Shown: positions 40,277-49,363 of the stretch, in pieces
How the letters are laid out: each line of letters starts with the position of its first letter
Numbering within the stretch: the stretch's first letter is position 1
Source of the DNA: Mycolicibacterium agri
GTDB taxonomy: Bacteria > Actinomycetota > Actinomycetes > Mycobacteriales > Mycobacteriaceae
Direction of reading: 5' to 3'
Length of the DNA: 64,000 nucleotides
NCBI RefSeq assembly: GCF_002553505.1
Contig: NZ_PDCP01000003.1
Location: forward strand, 151,440-215,439
The notes under the pieces: generated by a model
Database searches by the model: none
What the model was told of the DNA's origin: nothing
Seen by the model: the letters and a program-made list of their open reading frames with translations, nothing else
Program-made: the position numbers and the translations under genes

Positions 40277-40360
40277 CTATTTCTTGCTCTGAGCGTCCGC
40301 TGAGGTCTTTGTGCTCCTCGCGTCCGCTGATCTATTTTTTGCTCCTCGCGTCCGCTGAAG
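40277..40360 (-). repeat. three tandem copies of the 3' end of the LLM gene
   Basis: Units of about 25-30 bp ending GCGTCCGCTGA occur at 40277-40305, 40306-40330 and 40331-40360. The last contains the final codons and TAG of the LLM monooxygenase (ADARSKK). The outer two lie beyond the stop and would encode ADARSTK and ADAQSKK in shifted frames. The duplication fills the 73-bp gap to the SDR and may reflect slippage that moved the stop codon. Confidence 0.7.
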
Positions 40361-41672
40361 GATTCCTGCTGTCCCATCCCTCCCCCGACTTCAACTTGGC
40401 CGCCGCCGCTTCGATGCCCGCGTTCATCTCCTCCATCGCGAGCGACACCTCGTTGGCGGTGTAGTTCTCACGGCCGGTGGGCAGCCCACCGAAGGCGTAG
40501 GTCTCGTCGAACTCGGGCGCCGTCGACGCGGGCCTGCGCGCCTCGACCTGTTCGAGCACCGGTTCGAGCCGTTTGGCCTTCTCGGCGGCGGCCTTCTCGT
40601 GGCGTTCGATGAATTCGGGCAGCACCTCCTTGCCCATCAGCTCGATGGACTCCATGGTCTCCTCGTGCCTGCGCGGCGTGAGCAGCAGGATCAACTCGTC
40701 GACACCGCTTTCCTCGTATCCGCGAAGGAATTTGCGAACGGTTTCGGGGCTGCCGATCGGTCCGCGGTCGGGGCCGTAGATGATGCTCGGATCCTTCTCG
40801 ATCTCCTCGAGATGGCGCTTCCAGACACCTGTGCGTCCCGGAGTGTGCATACCGGTCATGTAGTAGTGCATGATGCCGAACGCGAAGAAGCCGCCGCCCT
40901 TGCCGAGCCGCTCGATGGCCTGCTCGTCGGTGGGCGCCACCATCATCGACAGGTCGCCGCCGATGGCGAGGATGTTGGGGTTCACCTGCGGCGTCACGGG
41001 CACGGCGCTCTCTTCGAACTCCTTGTAGTAGCCGTTGACCCGCTCGGCCAGCGGGCCGGGGCCCGTGTAGGCAAAACTCAATGCGCCGAGGCCCTTTTGC
41101 GCCGCCATGGACACCGAGGCCGGCCTGGTGCACGCCACCCACACCGGCGGATGCGGCTTCTGGAACGGCTTGGGGATCACGTTGCGCGGCGGCATCTCGA
41201 TGTGTTCGCCCTTGAAGCCGGTGAACGGCTCCTCGATCATGCAGCGGATCGCCACCTCAAGCGCTTCCTCCCACATCCTGCGCTTGTCGGCGGGGTCGAT
41301 GCCGAAGCCACCCAGCTCGCCCACCGACGAAGACTCGCCGGTGCCGAACTCGACGCGGCCGTTGGAGATCAGGTCGAGCGTCGACACCCGCTCGGCCACG
41401 CGCGCCGGATGGTTGACCGCGGGCGGCAGATGCATGATGCCGAACCCGAGCCGAATGTCCTTGGTGCGCTGGCTGGCTGCGGACAGGAAGATCTCCGGCG
41501 CCGTCGAGTGGCAGTACTCCTCGAGGAAGTGGTGCTCGGTCAGCCACACCGTCGAGAAGCCGGCCTTGTCGGCGGCCTCCACCTCGTCGAGGCCGTGCTG
41601 GAAAAGCTTGTGCTCGTCGTCGTCACTCCACGGCCGCGGCAGCGGAAACTCGTAGAACAGCGAGATCTTCAT
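40332..41672 (-). CDS. LLM-class flavin-dependent monooxygenase
   Basis: A 446-residue luciferase-like protein, about 80 residues longer than average owing to a charged C-terminal helix region. Family signs are the N-terminal ISLFYEFPLPRP, TVWLTEHHF near residues 40-48, RLGFGIMHLPPAVNHP and the GRVEFGTGES loop. LLM enzymes use FMNH2 to add oxygen to ketones, aldehydes or cyclic substrates. It follows the KstD-like gene with an ATGA overlap and has an FMN reductase further down the operon. A Baeyer-Villiger or hydroxylation step on a ring is inferred. Confidence 0.9.
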   Translation of the reverse strand: MKISLFYEFPLPRPWSDDDEHKLFQHGLDEVEAADKAGFSTVWLTEHHFLEEYCHSTAPEIFLSAASQRTKDIRLGFGIMHLPPAVNHPARVAERVSTLDLISNGRVEFGTGESSSVGELGGFGIDPADKRRMWEEALEVAIRCMIEEPFTGFKGEHIEMPPRNVIPKPFQKPHPPVWVACTRPASVSMAAQKGLGALSFAYTGPGPLAERVNGYYKEFEESAVPVTPQVNPNILAIGGDLSMMVAPTDEQAIERLGKGGGFFAFGIMHYYMTGMHTPGRTGVWKRHLEEIEKDPSIIYGPDRGPIGSPETVRKFLRGYEESGVDELILLLTPRRHEETMESIELMGKEVLPEFIERHEKAAAEKAKRLEPVLEQVEARRPASTAPEFDETYAFGGLPTGRENYTANEVSLAMEEMNAGIEAAAAKLKSGEGWDSRNPSADARSKK

Positions 41673-43432
41673 CTGGTTACCTTTCGATGTGAATCGAGTG
41701 TCGAATCGGTGCTATCGCCACCGGCGCCTGGCAGCTGGTCTTCGATGTGCTTGGCGGCCACATAGCCGAAGGTCATCGCCGGGCCGATGGTCGCGCCCGC
41801 ACCGGCATAGCTGCGCCCCATCACCGCGGCCGAGGTGTTGCCGACGGCGTAGAGCCCCTTGATGACGCTGTCGTCGCTGCGCAGAACGCGGGCGAACTCA
41901 TCGGTGCGCAAGCCACCCGATGTGCCCAGGTCGCCGAGGATGATCTGGAACGCGTAGTACGGCGGCTTACCCAACGGGTGCAGGTTGGGGTTCGGCAGCG
42001 TCGGGTCGCCGTAGTAGTTGTCGTACTTCGAGTCGCCGCGGTTGAAGTCGTCGTCGTGACCCTTGCGCGCCAGCTCGTTGAAACGGTCGGCCGTCCGCCG
42101 CAACTGGGCCGGCGGCACACCGATCTTGGTCGCGAGCTCCTCGAAGCTGTTGGCTTCGGCCACCACCCCCGACTCGAGCCATGCCTTCGGCACCTTCCAT
42201 CCGGTGGGCACCGGGGCGAACGGCACCTTCGGAATCGGCAGATGCCCGGCCACCACGTACCGGTGGAAGGACCGGATGTCGGTGATCAGCCAGCACGGGA
42301 TGTGGGTGACACCGGACTTCTGGCCCTCGATCATGGCGTGAGCGAAATCCATATAGGGCGCCGCCTCATTGATGAACCGCTTGCCGTCGCCGTTGACGAC
42401 GAACTGGGCGGGCATCATCCGCTCGTTGAGCATGAACTGCAGGCGCCCGTCGGGCCAGCAGATCGCGGGAAACCACCACGCCTCGTCGAGCAGATCGGTC
42501 GAGCCGCCGACCTTCTCCCCCGCGCGGATGCCGTCTCCCATCGACGCCGGATTGCCGAAACTCCAATCCTTTTCGAGCGCCGGCAGATGTTGGCGGCGCC
42601 ACTCCATGTCGTGCTCGAACCCGCCCGACGCCAGGATGACACCTCCGCGGGACTCGATGCGCAGCGGCTGGCCGTCGCGTTCCACCACGGCGCCGACGAC
42701 AGCGCCCTCGACGTCGGTGATGAGTTCCGTCATCGGCGAGTTGAGCCACAGCGCGATGTCGCGTTCCTTCATGGCCAGCCGCAGCCGAGCGGCCAGCGAC
42801 TGTCCGATCGCGGCCATCCGGTCGCCGAACACCCGTGCCCGGAACATCCGCCAGATCAGCTTCAGCAGAACCGCTTTGCCGCGCCAGTTCTGCCGCACCT
42901 GGTAGAACAGGCGCAGATCCTTGGGTGCGAACCAGATTCCGCGCGGCGCCAGCGCCAGCGGCTGCAACAGGTTCTGCTCCTCGTCGCCGAGCTTGCGCAG
43001 GTCGATCGCGGGCACGTTGATCGTGCTGCCGAGGGGCGATCCACCGGGCAGTTCCGGGTAGTAGTCGGCGTAGCCGGGCTTCCAGACGAACTCCAGCCAG
43101 CGGCTTCGTCCTTCCAGGAACTCCATCATCTTCGGCGCCGAATCGACGTATTGCCGTAGCCGCTCGTCGCTGACCAGGCCGTCGGTGATCGTCTTCAGGT
43201 ACGTGAAGACGCCGTCGGGGTCGGGTATATAGCCCTCTCTGCGCTGCGACGGCGCGCCGGGCACCCAGATGCCGCCGCCGGACAGCGCGGTCGAACCGCC
43301 GAAGCGCGCCGACTTCTCGACCACGAGCGCATCGAGGCCCGCGGCCTGGGCGGTCAGCGCGGCGGTCATGCCGCCACCGCCGGAGCCGACGATGAGGACG
43401 TCGACCGTCTTGTCGAATCCGTTTGACGTCAT
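41669..43432 (-). CDS. KstD-like FAD-dependent dehydrogenase
   Basis: A 587-residue flavoprotein of the fumarate reductase/3-ketosteroid delta-1-dehydrogenase family. The FAD motif is [15 protein letters not shown] (near residues 15-29), with [15 protein letters not shown] near 45-59 and [16 protein letters not shown] [13 protein letters not shown] near the C-terminus. Order and length match KstD closely, including the [15 protein letters not shown] segment. It would introduce a double bond next to a ring ketone. ATGA overlaps join it to the extradiol dioxygenase before it and the LLM after it, so dehydrogenation of a ring seems linked to meta-cleavage. Confidence 0.9.
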   Translation of the reverse strand: MTSNGFDKTVDVLIVGSGGGGMTAALTAQAAGLDALVVEKSARFGGSTALSGGGIWVPGAPSQRREGYIPDPDGVFTYLKTITDGLVSDERLRQYVDSAPKMMEFLEGRSRWLEFVWKPGYADYYPELPGGSPLGSTINVPAIDLRKLGDEEQNLLQPLALAPRGIWFAPKDLRLFYQVRQNWRGKAVLLKLIWRMFRARVFGDRMAAIGQSLAARLRLAMKERDIALWLNSPMTELITDVEGAVVGAVVERDGQPLRIESRGGVILASGGFEHDMEWRRQHLPALEKDWSFGNPASMGDGIRAGEKVGGSTDLLDEAWWFPAICWPDGRLQFMLNERMMPAQFVVNGDGKRFINEAAPYMDFAHAMIEGQKSGVTHIPCWLITDIRSFHRYVVAGHLPIPKVPFAPVPTGWKVPKAWLESGVVAEANSFEELATKIGVPPAQLRRTADRFNELARKGHDDDFNRGDSKYDNYYGDPTLPNPNLHPLGKPPYYAFQIILGDLGTSGGLRTDEFARVLRSDDSVIKGLYAVGNTSAAVMGRSYAGAGATIGPAMTFGYVAAKHIEDQLPGAGGDSTDSTLDSHRKVTR

Positions 43433-44370
43433 GATGCCGGCACCGCCGTCCTGACGGCGAATCCGGCGATCAGCTCCGGAGCCGCGCGGTAGAACCGGTT
43501 CTCCGTCTGATACGCGCCCTGCGCGGCCATCGCTGCGAAGGCGGCGATCCAGGTACGCACTTCGTGCGCCGAGTTGCCCGCCTCATGCGCCATCCACGAC
43601 GGAGACCAGCCGTCGACATCGGAAAGATGGCCGCTGTCAACGATTTGCAGGAAGCGGTCGTCCCATTCCGGGTTCAGTGGCTGCAACGTGCTCTCCCCGT
43701 GCGCGAAGTTCTCCGCCGCCTCGATGACGGCGACCTGACGTGCCTGGCGCTGCTCGTCGGACATCGGCTCGCCGAGCACGATCCGATCGAGCGCGGCAAC
43801 TGGCGCGGTCTTCAGGGTCGGAACCGGAGGGTCATGCGAGAGACCGCCCGAGCCGATCACGAGGACGCGCTTGTCCAGTGTCTTCAGGAAATTGCCGACA
43901 GCGGTGCCCAGCGCCCGTGACCGTCGCACCGGCCCAAGCGGTGTGGCGACCGAATTGATGAAGATCGGGATGACCGGACGCGATGCGGCGTCGCCGAACA
44001 GCGTCTGCAGCGGCTGCACGGTGCCGTGGTCGACCTCCATGCTCGCCGAGATCGCGGCGTCGACGTCGGCGGCCAGCACCGCCTCGGCGAGCTCGGTGGC
44101 GATGTCCTCCGGCACGTCGAGGGGCCCGGCCTGGGTGCCGTAGTCGCCTACGCCGGTCGCCTTCGTGCTGATGCAGAACGGCGGCATCATGCGGTAGAAG
44201 ACGCCGTTGTAGTGGTCCGGTGAGAAGATGACGACGAGCTCAGGGTCGAAGGCGCGCACGAAGTTTCGTGCGTCGGCGAGGGCGGCGTTGATCTCGTCAA
44301 GGAGATCCTGCGACGGTCCCGGAAGATTCAGCAGTGGGCTGTGAGACATACAGCAGAGATTCACTGGCAC
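43429..44370 (-). CDS. mhpB: class III (LigB-type) extradiol dioxygenase, MhpB-like
   Basis: A 313-residue protein that follows E. coli MhpB (2,3-dihydroxyphenylpropionate 1,2-dioxygenase) almost end to end: [30 protein letters not shown] and [10 protein letters not shown]. His10, His53, His115 and His179 are present; 115 and 179 fall at the same numbers as the catalytic histidines described for MhpB. It needs Fe(II) and opens a catechol-type ring next to the hydroxyls. GTG 44370, with GGAAGGAGGG 5 nt upstream, overlaps mhpA by 74 bp. The exact catechol substrate may differ from that of E. coli. Confidence 0.93.
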   Translation of the reverse strand: MPVNLCCMSHSPLLNLPGPSQDLLDEINAALADARNFVRAFDPELVVIFSPDHYNGVFYRMMPPFCISTKATGVGDYGTQAGPLDVPEDIATELAEAVLAADVDAAISASMEVDHGTVQPLQTLFGDAASRPVIPIFINSVATPLGPVRRSRALGTAVGNFLKTLDKRVLVIGSGGLSHDPPVPTLKTAPVAALDRIVLGEPMSDEQRQARQVAVIEAAENFAHGESTLQPLNPEWDDRFLQIVDSGHLSDVDGWSPSWMAHEAGNSAHEVRTWIAAFAAMAAQGAYQTENRFYRAAPELIAGFAVRTAVPAS

Positions 44371-45997
44371 CGTTCCCTCCTTCCCAAGTCAGATGAAGAA
44401 CCTTGAACAGTGATGCGCTGAGTTCGGCGGCCCGTTGCGCGATGCAGGCGCCTGCTATGCATCGGTCAGGGCGGAGGAACAGCACCGAGTCAGTGTGGGT
44501 GTCGAACCAGGCTTTGAGGGCGCCGGTGCGGTCACCGACAATGACGACGTCGGGGTCGTCGTAGCCGCGCCAGTGCAGTTGCGTCATCGGCCGCACCGCA
44601 ACGAAGGTGGTGCCCAAGGCCTTCCAGCGGGCAAACACTTCGTCGCCGAGCAGAGCGCAGGGGTTGTTGCTCCAGCACAGCACCGAGAAGCCGGGCCCGA
44701 GGATGTCGTCGAGCAGAACGTTCTGCCGGTCGCGGGTGTCGACGCGCGGTTGGATGAACAGCGTTCCCGTCGGCGACGACGCCGACCGCGGCTCCCCGTG
44801 GTACACGGCTCCCTGCTCGTAGCGCGGCATCGGTTTGAAGCGCATCTCGAGCACGTATCTCTTCAGCGCGGGCACCACCGACGCGGCGTGGATGACCTTG
44901 TCTCGCAGCGTCGCCACGCGCCTGTTCGTCGGCGAGATCACCCGCCCGACCATGGTTGACAAGTCGATCATCGCCCGCGCGTGCTTGCGCCGTTCGATGT
45001 CGTAGGTATCCAGCAGCGCATCGTCGGCCTGTCCTTTCACCACCGCGGCGAGCTTCCAGCCGAGGTTCGCCGCGTCGCGGATGCCGCTGTTGTAGCCCTG
45101 CCCCTGCCAGACCGGCATCAGGTGGGCGGCGTCACCGGCGATCATCAGGCGTCCCTTCCGGAATGCGCCTGCGATGCGCGAGTGATGGGTGTACACCCGG
45201 TGCCGGATGATGTCGACGCGCTCGGGGTCGGGCACCATCTGGGCGAGCATGCGCCGCACGAATGCGGGACTGTCGGCTTCCTCGTCGGACTCGTGGCCGT
45301 GAATCATGAACTCGAAGCGGCGGATACCGTGCGCGATCGAAATCGAGACATACGGTCGCCTCGGATCGGCGCCCACTTCGCTGTTCGGGTGCCCGAGCGG
45401 GTCGTTCGCGCAGTCGACGACGAGCCAGCGGGTCGAGGAGGTGGTGCCGTCGAACGACACGCCCATGAGGTGCCGGGTGGCGCTGCGGCCGCCGTCGCAG
45501 CCGACGACGTAGCGGGTGGCGACTGGGGTGCGACGGTCGGCGAACGTCACGGTGACGCCGTCGGCGGTTTCGGCGCAGTTCTCCATCCGGTGGCCCCACC
45601 GGACTTCGACGTGGTCGAATCGGTCGAGTCCCGCCAGCAATTCGGCGTCGACCATCGGCTGGACGAAACCGTTGCGCTTCGGCCATCCGAATCGGGCGTC
45701 CGGCGGCGCCATCTCGGCCAGCAGCTTTCGGTTCGCGTCGAAGAACCGCAGGATCTGGTTGGGCACGGTGTGGGGCAGAATCTGCTCGACCAGTCCGATC
45801 GACTGGAATGTGCGCAGCGCCTCGTCGTCAAGCCCGACACCGCGCGGGTAGTCGATCAGGCTGTCCCGTTCGTCGACGACCAACGTCCGAACACCCTGCA
45901 GTCCAAGGATGTTCGCGAGAGTGAGCCCCACTGGTCCGGCCCCGACGATCACGATGTCGGGACTCGCGCCGGTATGTCCGTCGGTGTTCTGCGTCAT
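44297..45997 (-). CDS. mhpA: FAD-dependent aromatic monooxygenase, MhpA-like (3-(3-hydroxyphenyl)propionate hydroxylase family)
   Basis: A 566-residue class A flavin monooxygenase. GxGxxG is at residues 19-24, the DG motif appears as [11 protein letters not shown] near 165-175, and the GD motif as [16 protein letters not shown] near 285-300. A thioredoxin-like C-terminal domain is present as in MhpA. It hydroxylates a phenol ring ortho to the hydroxyl with NAD(P)H and O2, making the catechol for the dioxygenase. The ATG at 45997 is 2 bp after the hydrolase stop; the longer open frame is a shadow. The order hydrolase-hydroxylase-dioxygenase makes a compact mhpCAB set. Confidence 0.92.
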   Translation of the reverse strand: MTQNTDGHTGASPDIVIVGAGPVGLTLANILGLQGVRTLVVDERDSLIDYPRGVGLDDEALRTFQSIGLVEQILPHTVPNQILRFFDANRKLLAEMAPPDARFGWPKRNGFVQPMVDAELLAGLDRFDHVEVRWGHRMENCAETADGVTVTFADRRTPVATRYVVGCDGGRSATRHLMGVSFDGTTSSTRWLVVDCANDPLGHPNSEVGADPRRPYVSISIAHGIRRFEFMIHGHESDEEADSPAFVRRMLAQMVPDPERVDIIRHRVYTHHSRIAGAFRKGRLMIAGDAAHLMPVWQGQGYNSGIRDAANLGWKLAAVVKGQADDALLDTYDIERRKHARAMIDLSTMVGRVISPTNRRVATLRDKVIHAASVVPALKRYVLEMRFKPMPRYEQGAVYHGEPRSASSPTGTLFIQPRVDTRDRQNVLLDDILGPGFSVLCWSNNPCALLGDEVFARWKALGTTFVAVRPMTQLHWRGYDDPDVVIVGDRTGALKAWFDTHTDSVLFLRPDRCIAGACIAQRAAELSASLFKVLHLTWEGGNGASESLLYVSQPTAESSGTVAGSP

Positions 45998-45999
45998 GG

Positions 46000-46863
46000 T
46001 CACCGCCCCAGCAGAAAGTCCACGTGCAGCCGGTTGAAGGTCTTCGGGTCCTCGTACTGCGGCCAGTGACCGCAACCGGGCATCACCTCGAACCGCGCGC
46101 CGGGGATCATCGATGCGATCCGCCTGCCCTCGTCGACGTCGGCGGTGGGGTCGTCGCTGGTCCACACCACCAGCGTCGGCGCCTTGATCACACCGTATTC
46201 GTTGGGCCCGAGCAGGTTTCGCCCCCGGATCTCGGGATCCTGCAGCGCCATGATGTCGCGCATGGCGGCGATGAAACCCGGTTGCCGGTAGATGCGCTGC
46301 CTGCTGGCGACGATGTCGTCGTAGCCCTTTGTCTTGTCGGCCATCAACCATTTGATCCTGGCCTGCACCGTTTCCCATGTCGGTGCTTCGACCGCGGCCA
46401 TGGACAGCGTAATGATCCGCTTCATCACCTCGGGGTCGGCCTGCGACCCGCCTGCGGTGTTGAGCACAAGCCGATCGACGCGGTCGGGATGGTCGATGGC
46501 GGCGCGTGAAACCACCCAGCCGCCCAGCGACTCGCCGCTCAGGTGTGCCCGCTCGGCGCCGATGGCGTCGAGGAAGTCCATCAGGTGCGAGACGTAGTGG
46601 CTGATCTCCAACGGGTGACCGGGCTTGTCTGTGTAACCGTGCCCGAGCATGTCGATCGCCCAGGTGGAGAAGTGTTCGGCGTGCGCCTCGAGGTTGCGGA
46701 CGTAGGCCTCGGCATGGCCGCCGGAGCCGTGCAGCAGCACCAGAGTCGGACTGCTCGGGTCACCGGCGTGCAGGTAGCGGGTGCGGACACCGCCGGCGTC
46801 GAGATAGCCCTGTGAGAACGCCACGCCCTGCAGGTCGCTCCACACGCTTTCGTGCTCCGGCAC
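46000..46863 (-). CDS. mhpC: alpha/beta hydrolase, meta-cleavage product hydrolase (MhpC/BphD-like)
   Basis: A 287-residue alpha/beta hydrolase, the size of MhpC. The nucleophile is Ser112 in GESLGGW, the acid is Asp237 or Asp238 (WTSDDPT), and the base is His266 (GCGHWPQYE). HGSGGHAE forms the oxyanion loop. It cleaves the C-C bond of the ring-opened dienoate. It is the first gene of the large minus operon, with an operator-like palindrome 22 bp upstream. Genes for the following hydratase, aldolase and acetaldehyde dehydrogenase (mhpDEF) are not in the window. The symbol is given by family and context. Confidence 0.88.
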   Translation of the reverse strand: MPEHESVWSDLQGVAFSQGYLDAGGVRTRYLHAGDPSSPTLVLLHGSGGHAEAYVRNLEAHAEHFSTWAIDMLGHGYTDKPGHPLEISHYVSHLMDFLDAIGAERAHLSGESLGGWVVSRAAIDHPDRVDRLVLNTAGGSQADPEVMKRIITLSMAAVEAPTWETVQARIKWLMADKTKGYDDIVASRQRIYRQPGFIAAMRDIMALQDPEIRGRNLLGPNEYGVIKAPTLVVWTSDDPTADVDEGRRIASMIPGARFEVMPGCGHWPQYEDPKTFNRLHVDFLLGR

Positions 46864-46884
46864 CCGTCACCCTCTCTTGCCGAC

Positions 46885-46899
46885 GAGAATCAAATTCTC
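46885..46899. promoter_or_regulatory. operator-like palindrome GAGAAT-CAA-ATTCTC
   Basis: An exact match to both arms, extended by C/G outside. It lies 22 bp upstream of the mhpC-like start (46863) and 94 bp before the IclR start (46993), so it can serve both divergent units. TATAGT at 46945-46950 could be a -10 box for the IclR gene. The rest of the 129-bp gap shows no other feature. Confidence 0.75.
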
Positions 46900-46992
46900 G
46901 TGATTTGTAAGCACTCTGCTCATTTATCGCACATCTGCGTGCACTATAGTCAGAGCATCACTCTCAGCAATCGGTCTGTCAAGGAGGGCGCC

Positions 46993-47694
46993 ATGCCGAG
47001 GGCCAGCGCCGCAGCCGGGCCGAACGGCGCGCCCGGCTCGCAGACCTTGGCGCGGGGCCTGGCCGCCCTTCAGCTGGTCGCCGCGTCCCCGAATGGCCTG
47101 ACCGCACAGCAGGTCGCCGACGACATCGGTGTGCACCGCACCATCGCGTATCGGTTGCTCACGACACTCGCGCAGTACCGCTTCGTGGCCAAGGGTGAGG
47201 ACGGCCGTTATCGGTCGGCGTCTGCGCTCGCGGTGCTCGGCGCGTCGTTCGACAACAACGTGCGGCAGCTGAGCCTGCCGACGCTGCGCGGTTTGGCCGA
47301 CGAGCTCGGCGCCACGGTGTCTCTGCTCGTCGCCGAGGGCGATCAACAGGTCGCGATCGCGGTGATCGTGCCGACGAACGTCTACTACCAACTCTCGTTC
47401 CACGAAGGCAGCCGCTACCCGCTCGATCGCGGTGCCGCCGGGATCGCGCTGCTGGCCAGCATGCCGCCGCGACCGGGTGAGCGGGACCTGGTGCCGAAAA
47501 CGCGCCAGCAGGGCTGGGTGATCACCCACGGCGAGGTGGAACCGAACACCTACGGCCTTGCCGTGCCGGTCCGACGCAGCCCGCCGTCGCCGCCGACGTG
47601 CATCAATCTCATCTCTCACCGCGAGGACGTCGTCATTCGCGGCAAAGACGCAGTCATCAAGGCGGCCAAGGAATTGTCCGAGATCCTCGCATGA
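46993..47694 (+). CDS. IclR family transcriptional regulator
   Basis: A 233-residue regulator. The N-terminal winged helix is visible in LARGLAALQLVAASPNGLTAQQVADDIGVHRTIAYRLLTTL (written here only by its ends: ARGLAALQLV to IAYRLLTTL, residues about 16-57). An IclR effector domain follows, with GAAGIALLAS near 150. The ATG at 46993 has AAGGAGGG 5 nt upstream. IclR-type MhpR activates mhp genes in E. coli with phenylpropionates. This gene is divergent to the mhp-like operon, which supports an equivalent role. It is coupled to the flavoprotein downstream. Confidence 0.9.
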   Translation: MPRASAAAGPNGAPGSQTLARGLAALQLVAASPNGLTAQQVADDIGVHRTIAYRLLTTLAQYRFVAKGEDGRYRSASALAVLGASFDNNVRQLSLPTLRGLADELGATVSLLVAEGDQQVAIAVIVPTNVYYQLSFHEGSRYPLDRGAAGIALLASMPPRPGERDLVPKTRQQGWVITHGEVEPNTYGLAVPVRRSPPSPPTCINLISHREDVVIRGKDAVIKAAKELSEILA

Positions 47695-47723
47695 GGATCG
47701 GCACGGAAAGGGGTGAGCAACGG

Positions 47724-49337
47724 GTGACGGATTGGCACAACGAAGTCGACGTCGTCGTGCTGGGCAGTGGCGGCGCCGGCCTGACGGCCGCCCTGGCCGC
47801 GGCGGCCAACGGCGCATCGGTCGCGGTGTACGAGAAGGCCGCAACCGTCGGCGGGACGACGGCGGTGTCCGGCGGCATCGTCTGGATCCCCGCACACAAC
47901 CGCTCGCCCGACGGCGAACTCACCGAGGCCGACGCGCTGCGCTACCTCGAGGCGCAATCGCTGGGCGTGATGGATCGCGAACTTGTCGAGACGTTCGTGC
48001 GCACCGGCCCGAAGATGCTCGACTTCGTCGAGGAACACAGCGAGCTGCGGTTCGAAATCGCCGAGGGCTTCCCGGATTACAAGCCCGAACTGCCGGGCGG
48101 ACGACCCACTGGTGGGCGCTCGCTGAACGCCAAACCGTTCGACCTGGCCCGCCTCGGCGACTGGAAGGACCGGATCACATCGTTTCCCGCCGACTTCAGC
48201 AACGTCGGCATCGACGCCGAGACGCGGGCACGCATCCATGCTTCGGTGGACGATCGAGACGGCGACTACTGCGTCGCGGGCGCCGCGCTGATCGCCGGTC
48301 TGCTCAAGGGCCTGCTGGACCGCGGCGTCACACCGCAGACCAACGCCAGAGCCGCTGAGTTGATCGCTGAAGACGGCGCCATCGCCGGTGTGCGAATCCA
48401 GCAGGACGGCAAGGACGTTCGCGTTCGCGCCCGCGCCGGCGTGGTGCTCGGCACCGGCGGCTTCGAATGGGACAAGGCGCTGGTCGAGGCGTTTCTGCGC
48501 GGGCCCATGCGCGGGCCTGTCTCGCCGCCCAACAACACCGGCGACGGGCTGCGGATGGCGATGGCGCATGGCGCCGACCTGGCGAACATGGGTGAAGCCT
48601 GGTGGGTGCCGGTCATTCAGATTCCCGGCGACACGTTCGAAGGAAAACCACGCAGTCGCAGCGTGCGCCTGGAGCGCACGCGTCCGAGAAGCATCATCGT
48701 GAACCGCCACGGCAAGCGATTCCTCAACGAGGCAGGCGAATACAACTCGATGGCAGGCCCGTTCCACCAGCTCGACCCGCGGTACGGCTACATCAACGAC
48801 CCGGCGTGGATTGTCTTCGACTCCCAGCACCTCAAGCGGTACGGCTTCTTGGGAGTCGAACCCGACGGACCCGTGCCGCAATGGTTCTGCCAGTCGAAGG
48901 ATCTGGCCGAACTGAGCGAGAAGACCGGCATCGACGCCGAAGGTCTGGCGCGCACGCTGCAATCGTGGAACGAGAACGTCGCCCACGAGCGCGATCCCGA
49001 TTTCGGCCGCGGCTCAAGCGCTTACGACGGCTACTGGGGCGACACCACCGCGCCGACGACCGCGGGCAAGACTCTGGGCCCCATCGACACTCCCCCGTAC
49101 TACGCGGTCCCGGTGACGGTGGGCGCGATGGGCACCAAGGGCGGGCCGCGCACCGACCGCGACGGCCACGTCATGCATGTCACCGGCAGGCCGATACCGG
49201 GGCTGTACGCCGCGGGCAACGCGATGGCGGGCGCGACGGGCAAGGCCTACGGTGGTGCCGGCGGAACCATCGGCCCGGCAATGGTTTTCGGCTACCGGGC
49301 CGGCTACGCCGCGGCCACGGGCAGATCGGTCCCCTAG
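47724..49337 (+). CDS. KstD/fumarate-reductase-like FAD-dependent oxidoreductase
   Basis: A 537-residue flavoprotein with VVLGSGGAGLTAALAAAANG near residues 10-29, GGTTAVSGGIVWIPAHN near 45-60, and C-terminal AGGTIGPAMVFGYRAGY. It is a second KstD-like enzyme, about 50 residues shorter than that at 41669 and clearly distinct. GTG 47724 has AAAGGGG 10 nt upstream. An ATG at 47691 overlapping the IclR stop (ATGA) would add 11 residues. It converges with the P450 at 49364. It may dehydrogenate a different ring position or reduce an enone. Confidence 0.88.
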   Translation: MTDWHNEVDVVVLGSGGAGLTAALAAAANGASVAVYEKAATVGGTTAVSGGIVWIPAHNRSPDGELTEADALRYLEAQSLGVMDRELVETFVRTGPKMLDFVEEHSELRFEIAEGFPDYKPELPGGRPTGGRSLNAKPFDLARLGDWKDRITSFPADFSNVGIDAETRARIHASVDDRDGDYCVAGAALIAGLLKGLLDRGVTPQTNARAAELIAEDGAIAGVRIQQDGKDVRVRARAGVVLGTGGFEWDKALVEAFLRGPMRGPVSPPNNTGDGLRMAMAHGADLANMGEAWWVPVIQIPGDTFEGKPRSRSVRLERTRPRSIIVNRHGKRFLNEAGEYNSMAGPFHQLDPRYGYINDPAWIVFDSQHLKRYGFLGVEPDGPVPQWFCQSKDLAELSEKTGIDAEGLARTLQSWNENVAHERDPDFGRGSSAYDGYWGDTTAPTTAGKTLGPIDTPPYYAVPVTVGAMGTKGGPRTDRDGHVMHVTGRPIPGLYAAGNAMAGATGKAYGGAGGTIGPAMVFGYRAGYAAATGRSVP

Positions 49338-49363
49338 CCGGCGGCACCAGATCGACTCGTTGC

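Noticed and set aside
43429..44370. Protocatechuate 4,5-dioxygenase beta subunit (LigB)
   Set aside because: It belongs to the same superfamily, but the full-length match of motif order and His115/His179 numbering to MhpB, and the mhpA/mhpC neighbours, make MhpB-like the better call.
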